Virus record (IMG/VR): IMGVR_UViG_3300014720_000017
Location: 1-64,000 of that record
Length of the DNA stretch: 64,000 bases
DNA from: a virus
Reading direction: 5' to 3' (one strand)
A model generated the notes under the pieces. It made no database searches. It had not been told where the DNA came from and saw only the letters and a list, made by a program, of their open reading frames with translations. Of the stretch, positions 45,701 to 54,269 are shown piece after piece (position 1 is the stretch's first letter; each line of letters starts with the position of its first letter). The translations under genes were made by a program, and so were the position numbers.

Positions 45701-48700
45701 CTACAGGTAATGCTGCCACACAATTCACTGACGCAACTAATCTCACAGGTGGTGCTGCAGCCAGCGCATTCATCGGCGCTAACATTGACAACATCACTAA
45801 CCTGTTGGCAGGTGACTCTACCGCAGCAACTCCTCCTATAGTCACAGTGACTTCGATAACTGGCACAGACACCTTTGTCACTGCTGGACACACGCTTGAG
45901 GCTGGCGATTTAGTGGTTCCTATCGAAACTCAAAATGGTTTAACTGTAGGCACACGCTATTATGTGATCGCTTCAGGTCTAACCGGTACGAATTTCAGAG
46001 TGTCGACAAGTTATGCAGGTGCAGCAGCTACAGGATTTACCAACGGCGCTGGATTGACCTTGGTGATGAGCTATGAGGATCGTCCGATTGCCACCAACGC
46101 AGTGACTTCTACCACAGCACTGATTACTGCATTTACTACACTGAGTGCGCAGGTCGGTACTATCGTCACAGCAATGACCGCCTATATAGCTGCTAATTTC
46201 CCCACATTGGTCTATAACTCTGCTAAATGCGAGCGCGATGCTAAAATTATTCTAGACGCAGTGGGCTATGACTTCATGTTCAACGCCAACGGTCAAACTA
46301 GAAACGCTGCATTGGCCTATCTAAGAGCCAGCTCATCGGATGTGTATAGTCTAGGACAGAAAGCAGCCACTCGAGCAGCATTTACTTACGTCAAAGGACT
46401 AGCTAAAGCCAACGTAGGCGGTAATGCTACTGCGCAGGCTCGTATTGAAACACTGATGACTCTGTTAGATGATATTCTTTATGGCGCTACCAATGAAGGT
46501 AGTCGTTGTGCCTCAGGTAATAGAATGGTCGATTACGCAGTGTTGCAACTAGAAAGAAATAGAGATTATATTGTTGCAGAGATCGATGCCTATATAGACT
46601 CAACATATACAACCACAGTGACTAATGTAACAGCAGCCACTGATGTACTTACATGTTCTAGCACTGCTTGGATGCAGCGCAATGCAGCAATTAGATTTTC
46701 AGGTACAGTTTTTGGATACAGTATTAATACTACCACCACATATTACATACAGAACGTTGTAAGCGCAACTACTTTTAAGATTGCTACCACTAGAAATTCA
46801 AATACAGCAATAGATTTTCCAATTAATGCTTCAGGATCTATGACAGTGAGCTTATTCTATAACAGCGCACTGTGTCTACGAGATGTTGGTACATATATTG
46901 ACGCACTAAAATATGATTTGAAATATCCAGGCAACTACAAATCAAGATACGCTGCTAGATATTATGCTAACAGCGTGATAGGAAGCCTAGAAGAGGACAT
47001 GTACTATCTACGTGATGGTACTGGTGTTAGAGATCAAACTCTACAAGGACTTACTGGCGACTTGTTAGCACCAAATGAATTTGGTACTTCAAGAGTTTCA
47101 GCCGGGGCATATTGTTCATTGGATCCAGGTTGGGGTCCAGAAGACTATCGCGCATGGATCATTAATCGTTCTCCATATGTACAGGGTGTGACCACACTGG
47201 GCACAGCAGCCGTGGGTCAAAAGATCGATGGTTCATTACACAATGGTGGCAATGATTCTATTGTTTCCAACGATTTTACACAGGTTATCTCAGACGGTAT
47301 AGGTGCTTGGATTACTAATAATGGTCGTGCTGAATTAGTGTCTGTGTTCTCTTACTACGCACACATTGGTTATCTAGCAGAAAACGGCGGTAGAATCCGT
47401 GGTACCAATGGTAACTGCTCCTACGGAGATTTTGGTGCGGTTGCAGAAGGCTTTGACTCCAACGAAACACCTGGCACAGCGGTTGTAGATAACAGATTGC
47501 AATTCGAAGCAGTGATCGATCGTATTATCACTGACGGATCAGGACTGTTACAATATGAGTTTACCAATGCCGGTATAGATTACACTGAAGTAACATATAC
47601 GATTACAGGTGGAGGCACTGGAGGATCGGTGCAGCCGGATGAATTCCGTGACGATGCTGTATACGAAGTAAGAATGCTAGACCTAGTCGAAGACAGCACC
47701 AACGCCGAAGAAGCTGAAGGCAATTTTGGTGGATTTGGATATATCACTAATTCAAACACCTGCCAAGGTGGTTCATCAACTTCTGTAACTATTGCTGCCA
47801 CAGACAGTGAGTCCAGCACTGCTTATATTGGTATGAAGATTGTGCTTACTGGTGGTGCAGGCGTCGGACAGTTTGGTATTATTACCACATACAATTCAGG
47901 TACAAAAGTCGCTGGTGTGGTCAAAGAATCGGACGGTACAGCAGGCTTTAATCATTTAGTTGCAGGCACTGCTATTATTGCACCTGATGCATCAAGTACA
48001 TATATTATCGAACCAAGAGTAACATTCTCTGCACCAGGTTACACATCCACAGCAGCGGCACTGCCAACTTCGGGCACCTGGTCAGCAGTAAAATATGGTG
48101 AGACCGCAGCAGTATACACATCAGTAACGGGTACCTACAGCGGTGCTGGTGTTGGAGCAAACTTTACCGTGATACGTAACGGATGGAAATACACACCTTC
48201 CTTACAGACAGCTGGCACAGGATATGTGAGATTACAGACCATAACCATACTAGGAACCAGCCTCGGTGGATTAAGCACAACCAACAACCTAGTGATAACT
48301 ATCACAGCGGTCAATGCCGCCACCGGAGCTATCTTAAACTTTGATCATGCAGGCTACGGCATAGGTGGTAGATATGTGGCTCTGCGTAGCGGATCTACAG
48401 TGGGAGCAACATCTGAAGATGGCGTTTCATGGACTACAAGACCCAGCTTGATGCCCAGTGCTGCAAACTGGTCAGCTATGACCGCTGGCTTGTTCGATGA
48501 CGGATCCACAGTGGGCAAAGTCAGTAAATTCGTAGCAGTTGCTGGAACCACAGCTAACACCACAGGAGCGTACAGCGAAGATGGTATAACATGGACAGCA
48601 GCCAACATGGTCACATCTGCTACATGGGTGGATGTAGCATTTGGTGGATTTAACGCACAGAAATTCGTAGCTATCAGCAGCGATGTCACCACAGTGAGGA

Positions 48701-50259
48701 TCAGCAATGATGGTGAAAACTGGGATCAAACAGGTACGTTAACTACCACCGGCTTCACAGCTATTGCATACGGTAAAAACAGATTTGTGGCTATTAAGAG
48801 CGGCACCGCAGTGACAAATTATGCTACTACATCGGGAGTCACGGGCACATGGACTGCAGGTGCATTGCCTAGCTCATCAAACTGGAACAGCATTGCCTAC
48901 GGTAACAATAGATTTGTTGCTGTATCAAACACCAGCGGTACGATTGCAGCTTATAGTTTAGACGGTATTACATGGACAGCCAGCACACTACCTGCAACAG
49001 CATCGTGGACCAAAGTCACATACGGTCAAGGAGTGTTCCTTGCTGTGAATACAACCACAGCAGCAGCAACTTCTCCAGACGGTGTGACATGGACTGTGAG
49101 AGCTACTAGCACAGCAGCTAACGGATTCTCATCTATCACGTTTGGTAACAGAGATCGTTATGGCTTGTTTGTTGGCGTTGGCGGTAGCTCAGGTACTGTA
49201 GCGACATACATCAGAACAGGAGCAACTACTAGAGCCCGCGCACTAGTAGCAGCCAATAAGTTATTCCAGGTCAATATTGAAGAACCAGGATCAGGATATG
49301 ACACAGTTCCTACAGTTACATTCACAGATCCGAACAACACGTTTGAAGCTCCAGTGACTGTAAGAACGGGATCAGGTGTGCTAGCAAATCCGTCGTTTAC
49401 TAATCGAGGATCACAGTATGTAACTAGTAACGGTGAAGTAGATATCGGCGACGGTTACGCCGACACTTATCAACCAGGATCATTTGTGGCTGTAAGACAG
49501 CTATCTGAACAACCTACTCCGGGATCAAATGTGGTGTTTGGACATTTACCAGACAGAACATTCAAATTAGTAAATGTGATTACATTCCTAGGAGTGAACG
49601 ATGGTGCTTACACAGCATTTTTACAAATCAGTCCTACATTAACCATAGGTGAAGCACCAGATGATGCAGTCACAGTTACCACAAGACTGCGTTACAGTCA
49701 ATGTCGTTTAACTGGTCATGATTTCTTAGATATCGGTACCGGTAATTTTGTAGAAACAAATTATCCAAATGCCCCATTATCAGATCCTATTCCGGCTAAT
49801 GAAACCTTTGAAGAAAATGGCGGTCGTGTGTTCTTCACAGCCACAGACCAAGACGGTAACTTTAGAGTTGGTGATCTGTTCAACATCGAACAGTCAACTG
49901 GTATAGCAACATTAAATGCTGATGCGTTTAACATTTCAGGGCTGCAAGAACTTAATCTAGGCAACGTAACACTAGGTGGCGGATCAGCAACAATTACTGA
50001 ATTCTCAACAGATCCATTCTTTACTGCGGATTCGGATAATATCGTACCTACACAGAGAGCTATCAAAGCCTATATTGCTAGCCAAATTGGTGGTGGTGGC
50101 GCTAGCTTGAACGTAAACTCAGTGACTGCAGGATCGGTGTTTATCAGCTCAAACATAATCACGACAACCACAGGCGGTGCGATCAAGATGAATGCTACTT
50201 TTGATTTTAGAGGCGGGGTTATTGGCCTTCCTTTAGCATTCAATTACTTTTTAACATAA
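42721..50259 (+). CDS. Giant modular tail fibre 2 (2512 aa)
   Basis: The same architecture as fibre 1: seven CBM5/12-like modules (~8-480; VWKSAWAASTTYYIDDVIRY), the KPWKTIRYACEQVERG linker, the beta-helix block (SPYVQGVTTLGTAAVGQKID), about six propeller-like repeats (SEDGVSWTT, SLDGITWTA, SPDGVTWTV) and the same C-terminal domain (NIVPTQRAIKAYIASQI). It is larger because the C-x-R-D-x-G...D-A-x-x-Y-D module is present four times (once in fibre 1) and a D-x-F-T...G-x-x-V-x-F/P module about three times. Largest gene in the window. Confidence 0.8.
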   Translation: MAEFKLGRIRFVWKSAWAASTTYYIDDVIRYGGRTYICAVGHTSAADFNTDLEYSPTKWNQMSDGQDWKGDWAISTFYKLNDVVKYGGLLYICNDSHTSAATVASGLEADQAKWTLYAEGFDWKNSWSVSTRYKVNDLVSYGGYTYVCNTYHTSAATATSGLEADQAKWDSFNQGIEYKSTWTTATRYKLNDVVKYGAGLWICVTQHTADAAFLTDSTAGRWAQFAEGAEFESTWNSATLYQPGDIVGYGGNQYIAKTVHTAASAAANPSITTADWDLFTEGLKFQSDWTNATSYKIGEVVRLGGYTYLATADSPSTAVTVTAVTASTDTFTIASTTGIAVGMTVRFTGTTFGNVFTTARYFVRTVAAGNITISTTSGGSTFNITADAAGSMTATVSAEPPNGSYWTRLSSGISWQGAWTDDVDYLQGDAVRFGANAYICLLAHRSEGDDGSTVGAAGGGQANSRPDQDSTGTYWSLLNVGSETDILSVRGDLVYYSGSGPARLPIGREGQILRSNGVDPEWATLGEVEHSYFVAPHGTDLPAPVHGRTWDKPWKTIRYACEQVERGPRNPDATYLLELNRVFIQRETTEFIQNQITNNIAPFTSAFVYDDFKCERDVGFVVDALIYDLRHGGNVKIRGAANSLIGGLSEEETEAYPGLAAESDESIAAYNYMVTVVEDVLAQTAPAVNYQTLNGDNSTATVAQYFNAELTAESGAYTTAAELVEVITDAIAARAAATTTAQIAAAVASVPARRSPNNLISIATGQYRETLPIIVPEQTCVIGDELRSTNAGPAGSITNLSDSYYSMGALSRLETVVSEIIAGSNVTESSGNTATQSLAFPYASTDEQADITQLVRVIQHQIDYRISTTHMVANTDPTGYNSAYLTGYGSARTLIKENKEFIKAEIIAFITVNYPSVKYSKTICKRDTGFIVDAMVYDLTYGGFTQTLNAGLAYFDGATGLEIDASEVTATVAAYGRLKAVMQEIAANTTVTKSTGNAATQFTDATNLTGGAAASAFIGANIDNITNLLAGDSTAATPPIVTVTSITGTDTFVTAGHTLEAGDLVVPIETQNGLTVGTRYYVIASGLTGTNFRVSTSYAGAAATGFTNGAGLTLVMSYEDRPIATNAVTSTTALITAFTTLSAQVGTIVTAMTAYIAANFPTLVYNSAKCERDAKIILDAVGYDFMFNANGQTRNAALAYLRASSSDVYSLGQKAATRAAFTYVKGLAKANVGGNATAQARIETLMTLLDDILYGATNEGSRCASGNRMVDYAVLQLERNRDYIVAEIDAYIDSTYTTTVTNVTAATDVLTCSSTAWMQRNAAIRFSGTVFGYSINTTTTYYIQNVVSATTFKIATTRNSNTAIDFPINASGSMTVSLFYNSALCLRDVGTYIDALKYDLKYPGNYKSRYAARYYANSVIGSLEEDMYYLRDGTGVRDQTLQGLTGDLLAPNEFGTSRVSAGAYCSLDPGWGPEDYRAWIINRSPYVQGVTTLGTAAVGQKIDGSLHNGGNDSIVSNDFTQVISDGIGAWITNNGRAELVSVFSYYAHIGYLAENGGRIRGTNGNCSYGDFGAVAEGFDSNETPGTAVVDNRLQFEAVIDRIITDGSGLLQYEFTNAGIDYTEVTYTITGGGTGGSVQPDEFRDDAVYEVRMLDLVEDSTNAEEAEGNFGGFGYITNSNTCQGGSSTSVTIAATDSESSTAYIGMKIVLTGGAGVGQFGIITTYNSGTKVAGVVKESDGTAGFNHLVAGTAIIAPDASSTYIIEPRVTFSAPGYTSTAAALPTSGTWSAVKYGETAAVYTSVTGTYSGAGVGANFTVIRNGWKYTPSLQTAGTGYVRLQTITILGTSLGGLSTTNNLVITITAVNAATGAILNFDHAGYGIGGRYVALRSGSTVGATSEDGVSWTTRPSLMPSAANWSAMTAGLFDDGSTVGKVSKFVAVAGTTANTTGAYSEDGITWTAANMVTSATWVDVAFGGFNAQKFVAISSDVTTVRISNDGENWDQTGTLTTTGFTAIAYGKNRFVAIKSGTAVTNYATTSGVTGTWTAGALPSSSNWNSIAYGNNRFVAVSNTSGTIAAYSLDGITWTASTLPATASWTKVTYGQGVFLAVNTTTAAATSPDGVTWTVRATSTAANGFSSITFGNRDRYGLFVGVGGSSGTVATYIRTGATTRARALVAANKLFQVNIEEPGSGYDTVPTVTFTDPNNTFEAPVTVRTGSGVLANPSFTNRGSQYVTSNGEVDIGDGYADTYQPGSFVAVRQLSEQPTPGSNVVFGHLPDRTFKLVNVITFLGVNDGAYTAFLQISPTLTIGEAPDDAVTVTTRLRYSQCRLTGHDFLDIGTGNFVETNYPNAPLSDPIPANETFEENGGRVFFTATDQDGNFRVGDLFNIEQSTGIATLNADAFNISGLQELNLGNVTLGGGSATITEFSTDPFFTADSDNIVPTQRAIKAYIASQIGGGGASLNVNSVTAGSVFISSNIITTTTGGAIKMNATFDFRGGVIGLPLAFNYFLT

Positions 50260-50262
50260 ATA
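50256..50262 (+). promoter_or_regulatory. Late promoter (ATAAATA) upstream of the adhesin block
   Basis: ATAAATA overlapping the stop of giant fibre 2 and 19 bases before the ATG at 50282, followed by TGGAGAATAA. Confidence 0.5.
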
Positions 50263-50281
50263 TAAACATGGAGAATAAATT

Positions 50282-50602
50282 ATGGCAACAGGAAGACTAG
50301 GAGCAGCGGATTTATCTGCTGCCACCAATACCACGCTTTACACAGTGCCTGCTAGTACATTTGCAGTAGTCACAGTAAGCATCTGCAATAGAAATGCGGT
50401 CAACGTGACAGCAAGATTAGCAGTAGCTACAACAGCTACTCCGGGCAATGCGGAATTCGTAGAATATGATGTTCAGATAGGACCAAGTGGTGTTTTAGAA
50501 AGAACCGGACTAGTATTAGATACAGGAAAACTAATAGTGGCACGTTCTAGTGCTGCTAACGTAACTGCTATGGTCTATGGTATCGAAACCACTACTGCGT
50601 AA
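50282..50602 (+). CDS. Small beta-sandwich virion protein (paralogue family)
   Basis: A 106-aa all-beta protein (TLYTVPASTFAVVTVSICNR; VEYDVQIGPSGVLERTGLVL; KLIVARSSAANVTAMVYGIE). Third member of the single-domain family also seen at 32880 and 36292. The dispersed copies, each near fibre genes, suggest duplicated adaptor or decoration units. Confidence 0.55.
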   Translation: MATGRLGAADLSAATNTTLYTVPASTFAVVTVSICNRNAVNVTARLAVATTATPGNAEFVEYDVQIGPSGVLERTGLVLDTGKLIVARSSAANVTAMVYGIETTTA

Positions 50603-50614
50603 AAGGAAAATATT

Positions 50615-51085
50615 ATGGGACGTCACACAAGAGTCGGAATCCAACCTATAACCGAAGAGTTTATTTTAGTAGGTACCGGTAGCACAGCTCAACGACCAAC
50701 ACTGGCTGGAGACCAAAAAGGTTTTCAATATTTCAACACTGACGTTAATCAACTAGAAATTTGGAACGGCAGTTATTGGTTTGTGGTAGGGGCATTGCCA
50801 AATCTAGCAGTAGCTAGTAGCCAAACCATGGGATCAAATCATGCCTACTGGGTCAACACCACGTCAGCAGCAGTAAATTTAACTCTACCGGCTAGTCCAA
50901 GACAAGGAGATGTCATTAAAATCTATGACACCCACGGTACATTTCAAACCAATAATTGTTCAGTGGTACCCAACGGTGCCCCTATTATGCGAACCAATGA
51001 TACTATGACTATCAGCACACAAGGTGCAGCACTGTCTATGACATATTATGATGCTACTAGAGGCTGGTTGTTAGATTCTATATAA
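50615..51085 (+). CDS. Fibre-tip-like virion protein
   Basis: A 156-aa protein starting MGRHTRVGIQPITEEFILVG. Contains STAQRPTLAGDQKGFQYFNT then NQLEIWNGSYWFVVG, the short tip motif seen in other fibre genes here, and a C-terminal beta domain (VNLTLPASPRQGDVIKIYD). Likely a small fibre component upstream of the three adhesins. Confidence 0.6.
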   Translation: MGRHTRVGIQPITEEFILVGTGSTAQRPTLAGDQKGFQYFNTDVNQLEIWNGSYWFVVGALPNLAVASSQTMGSNHAYWVNTTSAAVNLTLPASPRQGDVIKIYDTHGTFQTNNCSVVPNGAPIMRTNDTMTISTQGAALSMTYYDATRGWLLDSI

Positions 51086-51091
51086 AATATT

Positions 51092-51943
51092 ATGCCATTC
51101 AACTATCAAACACTAAAACAATATACTTCACAATCAGTTACTGATGGTACTATTACGGCAGGTAAATTACAAAACACCACCGTTGCCGGTGATAGACTAG
51201 TATTAGCCAGTGTAACTGAAGCTAAATTAGGCACAGGTGCTGTAAATTTAAGTAGCGCAACAGTAACAGGAACATTACCTGCATCGCGTGGCGGCCTAGG
51301 AGTAGCTGGTTTTTCTGGAGCAGGAAGAGCTCTTCAAAGTGACGGAACAAATTTAAGTCAACAACCTCACGGAATAGCCAGTATAAATGTGTATACCGGC
51401 AGCTCAACCTGGACTCGCCCAGCCGGAGTAAAATATATAAAAGTTCAGGTAAATGGCGCAGGTGGTGGTGGCAGCGGACACGGAGAGGGCGGAGCAGCAG
51501 GTGGCTATGCTGAAAGATTTTTAGATGTTACAGGAATTTCAAGTGTGGGCGTAACCATCGGTGGTGGTGGTGGTGGAACATATTATTCTGGAGCAGCAGG
51601 TAACGGAAACTCTTCTAGTTTCGGTCCATACATAAGTGCCGGCGGTGGACATGGTGCCAATAGACAAGCACAACACTGCGGCGGTGTGAGTGGAGCGGGA
51701 TCGGGTGGTAATCTTAATATTCATACAGGCGGTGGCTACAGTCATCATGCCAGAGATTCATCGTCTGTGGCGGAAAGTTTCTTTGGTGGCGGAACTGCTA
51801 GCAATTATCCCAACGGTGGACAATTTGGTCACAATCATAACGGACATTCTGCTCTTGGAGCAGGTGGCGGCGGAGCTCATTTCCACAGTTATAGAGGAAC
51901 TGACGGGCGACCTGGCATAATTATTGTAACTAACTTTTATTAA
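51092..51943 (+). CDS. Glycine-rich tail adhesin, copy 1
   Basis: A 283-aa protein. Residues 1-100 are a helical/beta attachment part (MPFNYQTLKQYTSQSVTDGT; T-G-T-L-P-A-S-R-G-G-L-G). Residues about 115-283 are Gly- and His-rich, with repeated GGGG blocks and tips such as GHGEGG, GGGHGANRQAQHCGG, FGHNHNGHS. This resembles the polyglycine-II helix sandwich of the gp38 adhesin in phage S16, in which loops at helix ends bind the receptor. First of three tandem copies with the same N-terminal MPFNYQ start. Confidence 0.72.
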   Translation: MPFNYQTLKQYTSQSVTDGTITAGKLQNTTVAGDRLVLASVTEAKLGTGAVNLSSATVTGTLPASRGGLGVAGFSGAGRALQSDGTNLSQQPHGIASINVYTGSSTWTRPAGVKYIKVQVNGAGGGGSGHGEGGAAGGYAERFLDVTGISSVGVTIGGGGGGTYYSGAAGNGNSSSFGPYISAGGGHGANRQAQHCGGVSGAGSGGNLNIHTGGGYSHHARDSSSVAESFFGGGTASNYPNGGQFGHNHNGHSALGAGGGGAHFHSYRGTDGRPGIIIVTNFY

Positions 51944-51952
51944 GAGAAATCG

Positions 51953-52810
51953 ATGCCTTTTAACTATCAATCTTTAAGGAATTTAAATTCTAGTTCTTTT
52001 GTAGCAAACACTCTTACGGGTGCAGATTTTGCTAACGATGCAGTTACCAGTACAAATTTAGCTAACTCTACAATTACAGCTAGCGAACTAGCCAATGCAT
52101 CAGTAAATTTAACAGGTGCAAAGGTAACAGGCTCAATTCCAGCTGGGTCTGGAGGAACCGGTCTAACAGGCTTTGCAGGTGCAAATCGAATCCTAGGTGT
52201 TAATGACGCAAACAATGCCTATACATTCAGAGAATGCGGTATCAGGAGTATGCAGGTTTTTACCGGCAGCTCAACCTGGAGTCGCCCATCAGGAGTAAGA
52301 TTCATACATGTTATATTAGTAGCAGGTGGTGGAGGTGGCAGCGGACACGGGGAAAGTGGTGCGGCCGGAGGCTACTCAGAAAGAATTATCGATGTCACAG
52401 GAACCAGCAGTGTTAGCATAACCGTCGGTGGTGGTGGTGGTGGAACATATTACTCAAGTGCTGGCGGCAACGGGGGGGCTACCAGTTTTGGTCCATTCCT
52501 GAGCGCAGGTGGCGGACATGGTGCCAATAGACACAACCAACACAACGGTGGCCTAAGTGGAGGAGGCTCAGGCGGTGATATAAATCTTCACCAAGGATCA
52601 GGTGGTGGTCACGAACAGCGATCCACCGGTATGGGAGGATCAACATATTTTGGCGGAGCAGGTCCAGCAGGACACCCAAACGGTGGTAATTTCGCACATA
52701 ATCATCAAGGACATTCTGCTCCAGGTACAGGTGGTACCAGCGGTTATTTCAGTGGACATAGAGGTGCTGATGGTAGACCGGGTATAGTAGTAGTCTATGA
52801 ATATTATTAA
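51953..52810 (+). CDS. Glycine-rich tail adhesin, copy 2
   Basis: A 285-aa paralogue: MPFNYQSLRNLNSSSFVANT, SSTWSRPSGVRFIHVILVAG, then Gly/His-rich blocks (GHGESG, GGGHGANRHNQHNGG, FAHNHQGHSAPG) ending in RGADGRPGIVVVYEYY. The last aromatic strand closes the domain as in copies 1 and 3. A 42-bp segment (52376-52417) is identical to copy 3. Differences concentrate in the loop-forming positions between Gly runs. Confidence 0.72.
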   Translation: MPFNYQSLRNLNSSSFVANTLTGADFANDAVTSTNLANSTITASELANASVNLTGAKVTGSIPAGSGGTGLTGFAGANRILGVNDANNAYTFRECGIRSMQVFTGSSTWSRPSGVRFIHVILVAGGGGGSGHGESGAAGGYSERIIDVTGTSSVSITVGGGGGGTYYSSAGGNGGATSFGPFLSAGGGHGANRHNQHNGGLSGGGSGGDINLHQGSGGGHEQRSTGMGGSTYFGGAGPAGHPNGGNFAHNHQGHSAPGTGGTSGYFSGHRGADGRPGIVVVYEYY

Positions 52811-52826
52811 CAAATAGGATAACAAG

Positions 52827-53681
52827 ATGCCGTTTAATTATCAAACTTTGAAAAATTTAACACAGAATTCTATTGTTAACAATGCACTAACAAATAGCAA
52901 TATTGCTAGTAGAACACTTCCAACTTCAGATATAGCCAATGATGCTGTAACATCTGCAAAGTTGACCACAGGTTCAGTTAATCTAACATCTGCAATTACC
53001 ACAGGTTCTGTTGGTGTACCTCAAGGCGGCACCGGCCTAACCACAATCGGTGCAGCAAATACTGTACTAATAACCAATTCAGCTAATAATGCCTTAGAAT
53101 ATAGATCAATCGGATTCAGCGGCATGCAGGTTTTTACTGGCAGCTCAACCTGGAATAGACCCAGCGGAGTTAGATTTATCAGAGTTAAATTAGTAGCAGG
53201 TGGTGGTGGTGGAGGTGGTCACGGTGAAAGTGGTGGCGCTGGTGGCTATTCAGAAAGAATTATCGATGTCACAGGAACCAGCAGTGTTAGCGTAACCATC
53301 GGTGGTGGTGGTGGTGGAACATATTACTCAAGTGCTGGCGGCGACGGGGGGACCACCAGTTTTGGTCCATTCATGAGCGCAGGTGGTGGACATGGTGCCA
53401 ATAGACAAGCACAACACTGCGGCGGTGTGAGTGGAACGGGATCAGGTGGTAATCTAAATCTTCACCAAGGATCGGGTGGCGATCATCACCATAGTTTTGG
53501 TATGGGCGGCGCTACACATTTTGGAGGGGCTGCTCCGTCGGGACACCCAAACGGTGGAAATTTCACACACAATCATCAAGGACACGCAGCTCCGGGAACC
53601 GGAGGCACTGGTGGATATTTCAGTGGACATCGAGGATCAGATGGACGTCCAGGAATTGTGGTGGTTGAAGAATTTAGATAA
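52827..53681 (+). CDS. Glycine-rich tail adhesin, copy 3
   Basis: A 284-aa paralogue: MPFNYQTLKNLTQNSIVNNA, SSTWNRPSGVRFIRVKLVAG, Gly/His blocks (GHGESG, GGGHGANRQAQHCGG, FTHNHQGHAAPG) and end RGSDGRPGIVVVEEF. It is mosaic: one block matches copy 2 and another (53385-53435) matches copy 1 base for base. The last member of the adhesin array; followed 15 bases later by a tail chaperone-like gene. Confidence 0.72.
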   Translation: MPFNYQTLKNLTQNSIVNNALTNSNIASRTLPTSDIANDAVTSAKLTTGSVNLTSAITTGSVGVPQGGTGLTTIGAANTVLITNSANNALEYRSIGFSGMQVFTGSSTWNRPSGVRFIRVKLVAGGGGGGGHGESGGAGGYSERIIDVTGTSSVSVTIGGGGGGTYYSSAGGDGGTTSFGPFMSAGGGHGANRQAQHCGGVSGTGSGGNLNLHQGSGGDHHHSFGMGGATHFGGAAPSGHPNGGNFTHNHQGHAAPGTGGTGGYFSGHRGSDGRPGIVVVEEFR

Positions 53682-53696
53682 ATTTGAGGATAACAT

Positions 53697-54197
53697 ATGA
53701 AAAAAGTAATAGTGACCTATCAAGGATATGTACAAGATATTGTAGATCCCGGCGAAGATTTTTTAATTTATGAAGGCGCAGGTGCTACTATCGCTTGGGT
53801 AGATGCACCAGATAATATTCAAAGAGAATGGACATTGGAATGGAGTCCCAGTCGACAACAAATGATATGGGTGGAAAGAGACGCTCCTTATACCGATAAA
53901 AAAGTTGCTAGAAAAGTTGCTTATGGACGGATTGAAGAACAATTAGATTTAATCTATCACGACATTCGACAAAATGGAAGTTTAGACACCAACGGAGAGT
54001 GGTTCAATCACATAGCTACGGTTAAAACCATGATTGAACGTCCGCCGGCAGATCCAGACCCGGCTACGTTAACAGAAGAATATTTGCAGGCACAGGCTCT
54101 TAGTTCTGAACCTTCAGAGGATAAACCATGCAGACCATCTACGGTTGAAATTCCGTCGTGGACAAGATATCCAGGATGGAAGGGATACATCGCTTAG
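53697..54197 (+). CDS. Tail-fibre-associated chaperone-like protein
   Basis: A 166-aa protein. The segment RKVAYGRIEEQLDLIYHDIR then NGEWFNHIATVKTMIERPPA is a common module of phage tail-assembly or fibre-chaperone proteins that follow fibre genes. An N-terminal beta part (VIVTYQGYVQDIVDPGEDFL) and an acidic Pro-rich C-terminus with PSWTRYPGWKGYIA. It is the last gene before a terminator, so it probably assists folding or attachment of the adhesins. Confidence 0.55.
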   Translation: MKKVIVTYQGYVQDIVDPGEDFLIYEGAGATIAWVDAPDNIQREWTLEWSPSRQQMIWVERDAPYTDKKVARKVAYGRIEEQLDLIYHDIRQNGSLDTNGEWFNHIATVKTMIERPPADPDPATLTEEYLQAQALSSEPSEDKPCRPSTVEIPSWTRYPGWKGYIA

Positions 54198-54221
54198 ATT
54201 CAACGAATCGAGGTTGTAAGG

Positions 54222-54252
54222 AAAATGCCCTAAAAATTTAGGGCATTTTTTT
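54222..54252 (+). terminator. Rho-independent terminator closing the fibre operon
   Basis: AAAATGCCCTAAA pairs with TTTAGGGCATTTT around a 2-4 nt A/T loop and is followed by a T run. It lies 24 bases after the chaperone-like stop and separates the fibre block from the oxygenase cassette. The symmetry would also allow termination in the other direction. Confidence 0.85.
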
Positions 54253-54258
54253 ATCTAA

Positions 54259-54266
54259 TTAAATAC
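54259..54266 (+). promoter_or_regulatory. Late-promoter-like TTAAATAC before the first oxygenase gene
   Basis: TTAAATAC ends 3 bases before the ATG at 54270. Similar elements sit 3-4 bases before the ATGs at 31062 (TTAAATAC) and 26335 (ATAAATAC). If it is a late promoter, the transcript would be nearly leaderless. Confidence 0.35.
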
Positions 54267-54269
54267 AGG

